Assembly: GCA_012845835.1 (NCBI GenBank) | Contig: JABAKD010000002.1 | Span: forward strand, 5,764,106-5,828,105 | Source of the DNA: Undaria pinnatifida | Lineage: Eukaryota > Sar > Phaeophyceae > Laminariales > Alariaceae | Direction of reading: 5' to 3' | Length of the DNA: 64,000 nt | Part shown: positions 53,561 to 64,000 of the stretch, piece after piece | Layout: each line of letters starts with the position of its first letter | How positions within the stretch are numbered: the stretch's first letter is position 1 | Position numbers and translations under genes: made by a program | Notes under the pieces: model-generated | What the model was told of the DNA's origin: nothing | Database searches by the model: none | The model's input: the letters and a program-made list of their open reading frames with translations, nothing else

Positions 53561-55449
53561 TATCAAACTGCATGTTTCGGCCGGGGGAGGGTGTGGCGGC
53601 TACCAACTATAACAGAGTCATAGTACTACAGTTAAGTCGTGTAGTAATGGCCCTTCTGTCAAACTGCATGTTTCGGCCCGGGGGGGGCGTGTGGCGGCTG
53701 CTAACAGTAACAGAGTAATAGTACTATAGTATGTCGTATAGTAATGATCCTGCTGGCACTGCTGCTGCAAGTAGCATACCGCGTACCACTGCTGTGGTTG
53801 CGTCAACACACCCAAGGCGGTGTGCATTGTTTGTGTGTAGCTCGACAGACAATGTTGTGCGCTTGCTTGTTTGTGCATTCTGATGTATCGTCGTCGTTGC
53901 GGCAGAAGATTATTGGTGAAGAGTATGCAGCTCGTCTACACAAACGTATCGCATAACGCTGTACGACATTTTTGCCTGTTACTAGAAGAGTGGACGTATT
54001 GAGATCCGTGTGAAATCTCCATCATGTAACTGCATTAGGCCAGGCTGGCCGCCGGCACTCCCACACAACGCACATGCATGGCAAGTACTAACATACAGGT
54101 ACTTACGTATACATGCTGATGGTCGACGAGCTCGAGCGGGGCCGGCTACTGCTCACGACGGTATAGCAGCAGCGGATGGGCTGCCTCGAAAGCGACCTAC
54201 CGCAGACACGTTCTGGCAGGAGCTGACCTCTGGCACGAAAATGCAAACAGCAAAACGTAAATTTGGTCAGAGGTTTGATGTTTTGTGCCTGCCCTTCCAA
54301 CTCGAAAAACCGTTTTCAATTACGGCACAGTATTACTGTGCAACTGCAGTCGGAACTCCCCACAAAGGATGATCATGCGCCCATATTCCATTGCGGGCAG
54401 GAACGATTGTTACACGGCCACTCGTACACCGCGCGGGGAGAGTCCTGCTATCAAGAGCAGGGCGAGGTCGAGCAGATTGTGGAAGGCGTCGATACCGTAA
54501 CTACTGCAGAGACAGGGGAGGGGGTGCAGGGGAGCATTTCGCAAATTGCAGCCATGATGCCCGGAACAAACCCTATGTGAACAGCCATAGCACATACTCG
54601 TGCAGCATAGACCGGCAGACGCAGCACATACAGGCAGACTCAGCACAGACTGTATGTAACACTTCTGTAGTCTGGTGTCTTGCGTGCGAGCACTATTTGA
54701 GGCCTCGGTCGCTCCTCTCCCTCGGCTTTAAAATCCTCATTGTTATTTGGAATATGTGTCCCACATACAGTACGAGTATACCCTGATACGTCGTACTATA
54801 TCATACGAACAACCATTGGTGTTTGTTGATGATGCTCTATGACTTAGCCGTAAATCCTTTCGTGATTGGCTGCTTGTTTTGGGTGGTCCATGGGCTATGG
54901 CATAGAAAAGAAAGGGCTATACCATAGCCCATAGGTGGTGGAAAAAACGTTGGCGGTGTGATGATGGTGCTGTTGTGCTGCTGGTGGTGCTGTTGATGTT
55001 GGTGTTGTCGCTTCCTGGCATTTTTCTCCGTTGTGCATTTAGACCTCGAGAAAGAAAATCGCCCTAGGTGACGATTGCAGCCTCGGCCACTCGAGTAGCG
55101 CTCCGACCGCATTGTCAATCCCAATCCTCTTATCACTGAAAGCCATCAGGAGAAAAATCACTCATCTTTCAAGTATTCACCCCCCCTCCTTTCATCCCTC
55201 CGTCTGTGATGGGGCTGTTTTAAGCAGAAGACCAGCTGTATTTCCAAATTCAGGTCGTGAGGAGGTCAAAACAAAGGGGGGACTTATCGTATGAGGATCT
55301 ACACCGTTTTCGGCCTGAAAACGCCTCCCAAGTAAAACGTAACCTGTCCCCGTACCAGGCATCTGATCGCTGAGGTTTTACTAGCCCTCAAGGACAATGC
55401 CGTAACACCCCCGCCCCTCCCTCCGTCCCTCCACCCCCACCGGCTTCAG
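53561..55449. other. Intergenic or unresolved exons, no gene assigned
   Basis: A two-copy repeat (AAACTGCATGTTTCGGCC.GGGG..G.GTGTGGCGGCT) lies at 53562-53640 and 53657-53735. Splice-like segments occur at 54390-54470 (minus, YGIDAFHNLLDLALLLIAG after a CTGCAG acceptor) and 55359-55401 (plus, HLIAEVLLALKDNA between AG and GT). The second could be an upstream exon of the VHL-like gene, but the phase does not join directly. Confidence 0.3.
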
Positions 55450-57582
55450 GCACTGTTCCCGATTTCGTCATTTCACCGGAGGAAAAGGAAGAACCGCCAA
55501 AGAGGCGTTATTGTCCTGCGGAAACCCCAGTTTCGCGCGCTAAAGCTAACAACCCGCACCCCGGACGAGGACCGACCTGTAGAATTGTGGACGTGATAAT
55601 CGAGAACAGCTCGGGGATGAAGATCGGAATATATTGGGTGGATACGGAAGGCCAGGAGGTGAACGACATGCCACTATACTGTTTATGTCACTGTGAAAAG
55701 TCCAAAGTTCAAATGCAGGTGTGAAGAGTAGACCTGATGTGCAAGCGCTCCTATTCAGTTTCTTTTCCTTCTTACGATAACTAATTGCCTCGCACGGTAG
55801 CATCAACTACATATGACACCCAGGTCAACCTTGCGTACGTGACCTGGCCAACACTTCGACCTCACGCATGTGACCTCAGCCAACACATTGCGTGGTAGAA
55901 TGTCGTGCAAAACTGGTTTCCTCTTCCATACCTAAACAAACGACGTCTAACCCATAGACTAGTTCGACAGCATACCCAGCACTCTGCATACATTTACTTG
56001 GCTATGTAGTGAACATCTACCTTTGTCGGGTGGATATCTTGAGGATCCTACTCTCTAACATACTGTAAATGTACTATAAATAGTGCTACGTATGCTACTG
56101 CTACTTCTGCTGCTGTTGCTGCTTTGCAGCTGCTACGGCTACTGCTACTACTGTTGCTGCAGCTACTTCTACTGTTGCTGAGTAAGCACATGATCCGTAC
56201 ATATGCTTGCAGTTAGATCGCACAAGAACGGCATCAAGTTGGCGTGGAGTGATCCTGCATGTGCGTTGACATGCCCTTTTATTGTTAACCGCGTCAGAGG
56301 TAGCGTGGTATGAGGTGGCAGGGTCGGCGGCCAAACCTCCAGGTACATGCAGCCCTTTAACATGCTATAGGGGGCTCCCATAGTGCTGGTTAAATAGGGC
56401 CGCTGCTATCTAAAGTGCCGGTTGAATACTGCCACTGTTTTCTATAGTACCAGTTGCATAGGGTCGCTGTCGTCTATAGGACCGGTTGAATAGTCCAACT
56501 GCTTTTATAGTGCGGGTTGCATAGTGCCACTTCCCTCTATATGATGCCGATTGAATTGCGTTAATTCTCTCTAGTGCCATTCAAATGGTGCCACTGCTCT
56601 CTATAGTGCCGGTTGAATAGTGTCATTGCTCTCTATAGTGACGGTTGAATAGTCTCACTGCTCTCCAAAGTACCGGTTGAATAGTGCCACTTTTTTATAG
56701 TGCGGGTTGAATAGTGCCACTGCTCTCTATAGTGCTGGTTGAATAGTGCCACCGCTCTCTATAGTCGCGGTTGGATAGTGTCACTTTTCGCTGTAATGCC
56801 GGTTGAATAGTGCCACTGCTCTCTATAGTGCCGGTCAATTATCTTGGCATGACTGGAACCCTAAAATATCTCTTATGGGAGCCCTATTTCCAATCAAAGA
56901 TATCGGATGACGGCACTGTTGACTTTTGACGGACAGTTGTCAAGGATCGACCACTCTATACTAAAACTAGTATATTAATTTTAACGAGGCCTCGACGGGA
57001 CAAAACTAGACCGTCAACCATCATCTTTGAATAGTGCACTATGCCCTGAATAGTGCCGGTGTATTAGGCTGACTCTTACCGGCACTAGCGGGAGCCCCTC
57101 ATTGTACCGTTAACCCATTTAGCACCGCACTCCCGACATAAGGGACAAAACACTTGGAGTTAGAGTAGGATCATTTTAGGGGTCGGAAATGGGTGCACCC
57201 GCTTCGCCCATGTCCAGCACGCCATTGGGCTGGGCGTCTTTTTTTAACGCCCCCCCCCCCCCTCCCCTCACACGCGTGCAAAAACAAAAAATCGAATATA
57301 GGTGTGGCAATTCTCCGTAAACGCCGGACATGCCGCAATCATCACGTCCTGTCGAGAGCATTACTGGAGAGCGCGACCATTCTCTCCCGATGGCAGGCGT
57401 CGCCTTCTCTTTGAGGGTCTGGTTCCGCAGCTATCCATGCCCACCCGCCTGCTACCGTCTTCGGAGGACACCTCGGAGGATTTGCATATGTGGAAGGTGC
57501 TGGCGTGCGAGGGGTTTCCACTTCCGACGGCGTTCGATTTGGCGTCGTCGCTTGGCGGAGCAGGAGGCTTACAGCTGTCACG
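55450..57582 (+). CDS. Partial gene model, possible VHL beta-domain-like protein (two exons seen)
   Basis: Exons 55450..55718 and 57302..57582 join in phase 0 (CAG|GTGTGA donor; ATATAG acceptor). Exon A ends IIENSSGMKIGIYWVDTEGQ followed by EVNDMPLYC. Exon B begins VWQFSVNAGHAAIITSCREH followed by YWRARPFSPDGRRRLLFEGL. Across the joint the pattern (N-x-S..., W-x-D-x-(E/D)G, then G-x-x-x-I-x-S-x-x-x-H-x-W-x-x-R) resembles the VHL beta domain, where the same spacing precedes the hydroxyproline-binding strands. No elongin-binding BC box is visible. Upstream and downstream exons are not resolved: exon A starts mid-codon and exon B ends in phase 2. The second half of exon B has a decayed copy at about 57775-57850 that keeps the same reading frame, which supports coding. 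The VHL call is by eye and could be wrong; coding on this strand is more likely than the family name. Confidence 0.4.
56365..57105. mobile_element. TIR element with an internal 32-bp minisatellite
   Basis: Left GGGGGCTCCCATAGTGCTGGT is inverted at the right end (GGGGCTCCCGCTAGTGCCGGT). The interior is about 14 units of CTCTCTATAGTGCCGGTTGAATAGTGCCACTG-type sequence. TA follows the right end. No coding capacity. It lies between the two VHL-like exons. Confidence 0.7.
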
Positions 57583-57769
57583 GTAAGCACAGGCAAAACA
57601 GCTCCAGCGATCAACAAAAAAAAGAAAGAAAAGAGGTTTCAGAATTTGTATACCAGAGGTGCTCTTCTTGTACGTGCCGTATCAGAGAAAGGGAGAGGGG
57701 CGGGGGGGGCTTCGACTCATCACCTACCTAAGGTTGGAGGGTTCTCGTATCCCATGGTCTATCAAGGTA

Positions 57770-57852
57770 ATTTAGGCAATGATGCTGCCGGGGTTTCCAC
57801 TGTCGCAGGCGTTCGATCTCGCGTCATCCCTTCGTGTGGCGGGACACTTGAA
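57770..57852 (+). repeat. Decayed copy of the 3' part of the VHL-like exon
   Basis: Reads MLPGFPLSQAFDLASSLRVAG against ACEGFPLPTAFDLASSLGGAG in the exon at 57302-57582. It lies about 200 bp downstream of that exon, in the expected intron. Confidence 0.7.
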
Positions 57853-57859
57853 GACGCAT

Positions 57860-59757
57860 GCGACGACGATAGAGGCAGAACTTTTCGGCATTTTTTTTTG
57901 TTTTTCTGAGCGACGGGGGTTCCTTAATCCAAAATCTTGTGAATAACGTCGTAATTCTTGATTTTTTGTGCAACATCTGATTTTTTTTTACAGGCAATGA
58001 ATTTGGTCACATTAGGGGTTTCCCCTATCAGTTTTGCTCCAAATCAGTCATTTTGGGCGAGGTATGGCCAAAGGCGACGGCAGGGTAGTGGTAGGGGGGA
58101 TGTTACGACGGTGTTATGATATATACCACAATTTTCCCTGCTGGTGCTGGGTTTTTGCCGCTCTCATAGCACGAGTGACTCTGTAACCTACTGACAAAAA
58201 GTATTTTATTGTTAATAGGGCGAGTTTTGGCGAAGCGCTTAGCTTACCGGTTCATTGCGGATTTATATCGCCAAAAAAACAAAAACCGCGGAAGCTTAGG
58301 ACGGCACAGGAACGGCGAGGTCACTCGTGCGCGTGGCCCTAAAAGCTACAGCAAAAACTGGCCCCATAAGTGTGCCCCCCCTACCCTAGCCTTTGGCCGT
58401 GTGTAGAGATTTCTCCATTGAGGTGCATCGTAAAATATTGTGTGCAACGTAACCGTGGAATGCGTCTGAAGCTGTCACGGAGGGCAACTTAAAGCTTCAA
58501 CGATACAACGGAAACGAAATCAACGCACGAGTACAACAACGCTTTTCTCTGAAATATTTACCAGTTTTTGTGTTTGGTGTCAAAAACGAAAAGCTCTCAA
58601 CGACCGAGACAAAAGAAGCACTTTTGTTTTTGTTGTATGAAAGTCGATTTGTTTCGTTGTAGTTGGTGCCAAGTCAGAGAATGGCGGGGGGTCACGAGTC
58701 CTTCCCCCCTGCCTAGTGTTCGAGTTTCGGTACGCCGTGGTAGGCATATCCCTGTAGTTGGCTGCAGCTGTGAGTACGAACGGCACACACCACCAGAAAT
58801 ATTCTCGCCATTCCCACATATGTACTTTTTTCGCTCAGTTCCAAATCGAATCCCTCGAAAGTCGGGCACGCGCCCGCAACAAACCACAACACCACCACAC
58901 ATACTGGTATAACGTGGTTCACGCAGTATTACCGTATTTCACGCAATGTCGACGTATTTCACGCAATATCGCCGTATTTTACGCAATATTACCGTATTTC
59001 GCGGAAGATTACCGAGTAACTTGCAGGATTACCGTAAAACAGGCCTGGGACACATGGTACGGCAGAGGTGCACCAATTATTTTCTGCGGCTCCGTCACGT
59101 GAGCACCTCTACATTATAATACCTCACCCAAACTACTGATTTTATTCAGAAATACAGCTGAAAAGGAAACAAAAAATGAAAGCGAAAAAACCAAAAAGGA
59201 AAAAAAAACAAACTAAAACGAATGAAGCCGAGGCCCACACAAACAACAATTACACGAACTGAAAAACCAAAGAAAATGACATTCCGACGGCTTTTTTTGG
59301 GCTAAAACCGTTCCCAGCTCCTAAAATCATTTCAAGCCTGACTCCAAGTGTTTTTTCCCCATTTCGGGACTGTAACGGCGTCAAGGAGGAGCCCCGTCAT
59401 TGAGAAAATACTCTGGCCAAAATGGTGCTACTCGTATTCCTGTTGTCGTGGCGAGAGTGCCCCTCGGTCGCTTTTTTCGAAGATGCGTTGCTCGACCGCG
59501 GGATCCGAGCTGCATCGGGAAGGTTACCCCCCTGTTTTTTCCAGACCCGGACGTGGGCCGCCAAACCCGAGCGGCCTTATACCTCTCGGTGGCGCGACGT
59601 GACAGAAAACAAGTCGATCGTGGTGGTGCATGCCGCGAAGTAAAAAAAAACAGACACAAAAACAAAAAAAATAGGGAAGTTAGCTTCTCGCGCAAAGTGG
59701 CACAGCTGCTGGAGTAGAATAGAAGGTCCTAAGAGCGCCCCCCCTCCCCCTCGCCCG
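57860..59757. other. Interspersed-repeat-rich stretch, no gene recognised
   Basis: 58200-58400 shares GCTTA.GAC.GCACAGGAA.G and GGTCACTCG.GCG with 30510-30570. 58915-59040 has a short repeat of ATTTCACGCAATATTACCGT (5 copies). 59050-59110 and 59280-59420 carry ends of the dispersed families that have CTACGGTAGAGGT and CCAAGTGTTTT motifs. Confidence 0.5.
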
Positions 59758-60245
59758 GCGTCGGTTGGCCACGACACTGTAAAACATGTCGTTCACTACG
59801 TGAGCTAGGCCACCAGGGTGCCATTTTTATTTTTTTATTTAGGCGGTTGATCATAGCTTGCGGTCGAGTTAGATAATTTTGTGCGCGGTGGAGAATTTGT
59901 GCTCCGCACTAGACGAATGATCGTATCACGTAGTGATCATGATAAAGGCACCCACGAGGCAGTTACACAGTGCCCCCACTGCTGTCTCTGGAAGTGACCA
60001 AACCGGAAATTTAGTTAACTCGCTGAACCTGTCATCCATACGCAAGTCCGCCTCACAAGCGGTTCTTAGTCGGATGAAGCTCACCCTTCATGCGATTCGC
60101 CGAAACGCTTCGCGCTTGGTGCAAGCAATGCCTGCCTGGTCGGTGGTAACCCATCATGCTCCGCCCTGACATTGTAAGGATGCGAGGGTCTAATAGCTAC
60201 TACCAGGTATACCCTATGGTCATACCACTACGGCCATGCATGGAT
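59758..60245 (+). mobile_element. Dispersed element, about 490 bp (copy 2)
   Basis: Partner of 49318-49822, same orientation, about 80% identical by eye. Confidence 0.8.
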
Positions 60246-62299
60246 ATTGTGTACCCTCCCCCCCACCCCCTGTCGGTCTATCGTAGTCGATGGGTGCTAC
60301 GTTAGAGGGGCATCATCTTTTTTCTCAGGCTCTTGGCGCGAGGAACTATGACGATGCGTCCGACGATAGAGGTAGGATTTTTCTTCTGAAATGTTTTCTG
60401 AATGACTTAAGACACTCCTTAACCCCAAATCGCCGGAAATAGGCCATTTTCGTTTTTGGCATGCTTCTCGTCGCGTACCTAGGCCATGGGATTTTTCACC
60501 CAGCCTTAGCAGTTTTGTTTGGCTCCACATCAGGTTTTGGGAGAGGTCTTGAGCTCCCAAGATTGAGGAAACCCCAGGGAAAAAGTGGTGCACCTCTACC
60601 GTAGCACACGCGTCCTATACTAATTCCAAGTAAACTGATTCGAATTAACTGAAGAAGTGAAACCCGACGGACAAACCCATGGGATGCGTATACGGAAATA
60701 ACGGTGCAAAACAAAAAAAAAATTGACATCTTTCCAACGATTCTCGGAGTTAGGGAACCCACGGTCGTTCACAACATTTTCAGCCCGTCGTTCAGCCAAA
60801 AAACTCCTACCTCTATCGTAGCCCGCGCCAGTCGCGCGTAACACGGGGAGAATGTTCATCCGAAAGAAAAAGAGGAAGGAAACCCGCCGAGATTTACGTC
60901 ATAACTGGAAAATATTTCGACGAATGCCCTTCCAAAGCCACCATTTTGGTTGTGTGTGCCGTGTGCTCACACATTCTAGGGTGTACAGAGGTGCATACCA
61001 CTGCTTTTTTCAAAGAAAGTTTCAAGTCACTTGAGGTGCTCCATGTATCCCGTCCAAAAACGTTTTTTTTTTCTAGAAGTACAAGTGCTTGCAACCCGAT
61101 CAATAATCTTGTGCCCTAAAGCCGTATCGGCACATAAAACCGAGAAGAAAAAAATACGACTTCAAACCTAATTCGTATGGTATTTTCCAAGCGATATTGG
61201 GTTGGAAAGCCCACAAGTCCAGAAAAGAAAAATGCCGAACGCTGCTATATCTATCGTGTATTAACAGTAAAAAAGTTATGCCCCCCCCCCCCCCCCCCCC
61301 CCCCCGGGTTTCCACAGAATAGACTCTGAATTTCGCCTCAGGGGGTGTGTTCTCTTTCGTGGTATACGGTAGTAGGCAACTCTCCGGGAGTTGTTCCAGC
61401 GTTAACACAGACATATGCTACGGCAGAGGTTCACCAATAATTGTCCAATACTTTTCTGAGGCTATTCACTTGAAGAGTTCTATAGGTTTCAGTATAGAGC
61501 TTATTTCAAGTGAACTGAAATTGCCCAGCCCGATGAGTACACCCATGATCTAGGTATATAAACACGTAATGCTTCATATATATATTTTTCGGTAATTCCA
61601 ACGGTTTTTTGGGTTAACGAGCCCCCTTAAAACCAGAAAATATATTAGTTAGCCAAAAAGTGCTACCTCCCTATGTCGTGCAAGGAACGCGTCTTGGTAC
61701 CAGGAGAATACAGGGAGGTTTTTCGATGAACCTGTGTACGCACTGAAGCCACGTTAAAGGGGTACGCCTACAAGTGTTCCGTATACCCGTAACTGAATGT
61801 TGGCCACAAAACGAATGTGCACGCGTCCCGAATATGACCAAGTCCCATTGCGTAACAGTACGTGACATGCTGCTGTAAAGATGCGCGGTTCTTATTTTGC
61901 TGCGGCTCCACACTTGAATTGGAGCTCTCTATATAATGGTTCTTTTTTTTGAGGGGACAATAATTTGGTCAGGAGTTTTTTTCGTGTCGGCCTCAGTATG
62001 GGATTCTCGGAACTGGAATTTTTCGGTTAAATCGCTTCGTTCGAGCGCCATCTTAGGGGGAAAGCTCCAACGCCCCTCGCCCTGCCTTATCCGTTCTGCA
62101 CCTCGACGTGAACGCGTATAGACGCTGAGCGAAACAAGCGAGAAGTTGCAAAAAAGTTGTATTTTGGGGAGGTATTCTCGAGGCTTCGGTTGTATCTCGA
62201 CGTCTGCAGCGTCTGCAGAGCGTGATGATTTCCAAAATTGGCATCGTTTCCAAACAGTAGGTGCTAAGTTTTGAATTTTGCGGTGGTATACTCTCGAGC
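60246..62299. other. Repeat-rich flank of the satellite, no gene recognised
   Basis: Contains ends of the CTACGRTAGAGGT family (60354, 60590, 60805, 61416, 61665) and a 25-base C run (61281-61305). A minus-strand frame spanning 61929-62300 is only an extension of the satellite frame. Confidence 0.45.
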
Positions 62300-64000
62300 G
62301 TTTGTTTTGCTTGAATGAACTCTGCAGGGCTTGAACGAATAAAACACGGAAAGGTTGTGAAGAATGAGATGCAAGAAGATTAGAAAGGCTGCAAGACGAA
62401 CAAGATGCGTCCACAAGAACGCGTGTCATACCCGTAGTAGATCGTTCTAATTCGTCTTTATATGTTGCGTTTGGTGCTGTTGAAGTGTTTATCAATTTGA
62501 GCGTGCTTGGTCTGCACGTCAACCTGATATAGGCTCTAAATCGTTTTTTACGCGAACTATTATGCAAATAACGTAAGCAGGGCTTGAACGAATAAATCAT
62601 GGGAAGTGTTTTTTCAAATGCCATTTTAAAGGACATCATTTCCCGATTGGCATCATTTGCAAATTCCTCTCCCAGGCAATCTGATATAGGCCCAAAGTCG
62701 TTTTATTGCGCGACGTATGGTGCAAACAACTAACCAAAATGCGACCGCGTAAATAGTTGCGAGCTTAGTTACGCTTTGACCCAATAGGCCAATGTTTCTT
62801 GCGCGACCTATTAAGCAAGTAACTAGCCAAGTTGCGTTTGTTTTGCTTGATGTTTGCAGGGCTTGAATGAATAAATCGCGGGAAATTAGGAGTTGTGAAG
62901 AACGCGATGCAAGAAGGTTAGAAAGGCTGCAAGACGAGATACGTCCACAAGAACGCGTGTTGTACCAGTAGTAGATCGCTCTAATTCGTCTTTATATGTT
63001 GCGTTTGGTGCTGTTGAAGTGTTTATCAATTTGAGCGTGCTTGGTCTGCACGTCAACCTGATATAGGCTCTGAATCGTTTTTTACGCGAACTATTATGCA
63101 AATAACGTAAGCAGGGCTTGAACGAATAAATCATGGGAAGTGTTTTTTCAAATGCCATTTTAAAGGACATCATTTCCCAATTGGCATCATTTGCAAACTC
63201 CTCTCCCAGGCAATCTGATATAGGCTCAAAGTCGTTTTATTGCGCGACGTATGATGCAAACAAATAGCCAAAATGCGACCGCGTAAATAGTTGCGAGCTT
63301 AGTTACGCTTTGACCCAATAGGCCAATGTTTCTTGCGCGACCTATTAAGCAAGTAACTAGCCAAGTTGCGTTTGTTTTGCTTGACGTTTGCAGGGCTTGA
63401 ACGAATAAAACACGGAAAGGTTGTGAAGAATGAGATGCAAGAAGATTAGAAAGGCTGCAAGACGAACAAGATACGTCCACAAGAACGCGTGTCATACCAG
63501 TAGTAGATCGTTCTAATTCGTCTTTATATGTTGCGTTTGGTGCTGTTGAAGTGTTCATCATTTTGAGCGTGCTTGGTCTGCACGTCAACCTGATATAGGC
63601 TCTAAATCGTTTTTTACGCGAACTATTATGCAAATAACGTAAGCAGGGCTTGAACGAATAAATCATGGGAAGTGTTTTTTCAAATGCCATTTTAAAGGAC
63701 ATCATTTCCCAATTGGCATCATTTGCAAACTCCTCTCCCAGGCAATCTGATATAGGCTCAAAGTCGTTTTATTGCGCGACGTATGGTGCAAACAACTAGC
63801 CAAAATGCGACCGCGTAAATAGTTGCGAGCTTAGTTACGCTTTGACCCAATAGGCCAATGTTTCTTGCGCGACCTATTAAGCAAGTAACTAGCCAAGTTG
63901 CGTTTGTTTTGCTTGATGTTTGCAGGGCGTGAACGAATAAACACGGGAAATTAGGAGTTGTGAAGAATGCGATGCAAGAAGATTAGAAAGGCTGCAAGAC
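62300..64000. repeat. 533-bp tandem satellite, three full units plus a partial, runs off the window
   Basis: Anchors GCAGGGC(T/G)TGAA(C/T)GAATAAA fall at 62324, 62856, 63390 and 63922 (periods 532, 534, 532). Units are over 95% identical. Each unit contains about three related sub-units built on CTGATATAGGC..AAATCGTTTTTTACGCGAAC..ATTATGCAAATAAC. A minus-strand frame starting MMSFKMAFEKTLPMIYSFKP opens in every unit. Confidence 0.95.

Overview
This is eukaryotic nuclear DNA. It has no bacterial operons, and its genes are split by many spliceosomal introns (GT-AG, one apparent GC-AG). The encoded AP-2 alpha and V-ATPase F proteins look most like plant and stramenopile versions. Introns of 0.2-5.8 kb are packed with microsatellites, minisatellites and short interspersed elements. 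My best guess is a photosynthetic stramenopile such as a brown alga; confidence in that clade is only moderate.

Layout. 1-2144: 3' flank, no recognised gene. 2145-41803 (minus strand): one gene for the alpha subunit of the AP-2 clathrin adaptor, rebuilt here as 25 exons with consistent splice phases, giving 1,274 residues. The order is trunk solenoid (exons 1-17), a very long Gly/Asn/Gln-rich hinge (exons 18-20) and the appendage or ear domain (exons 20-25). Only about 9.6% of its 39.7 kb is coding. 41804-42323: a 520-bp head-to-head intergenic region, probably a shared promoter. 42324-49975 (plus strand): V-ATPase V1 subunit F, four exons, 117 residues. 49976-55449: microsatellites and degenerate repeats with no assignable gene. 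55450-57582 (plus strand): two joinable exons of an unfinished gene model whose peptide resembles a VHL beta domain (tentative). 57583-62299: interspersed repeats. 62300-64000: a 533-bp tandem satellite with internal sub-repeats, running off the window.

The two firm genes are housekeeping membrane-traffic genes: AP-2 alpha acts in clathrin-mediated endocytosis at the plasma membrane, and subunit F is in the rotary stalk of the proton pump that acidifies endomembranes. The most unusual feature is that several exons have decayed partial copies of themselves ('exon echoes') in neighbouring introns, often spanning an exon-intron junction. This occurs at AP-2 alpha exons 4, 12, 16 and 22 and at the VHL-like exon. 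The window also holds several families of short non-autonomous elements: TIR elements with CAGTAGG-type ends, A-tailed SINE-like elements, a tRNA-related SINE candidate and further dispersed repeats.
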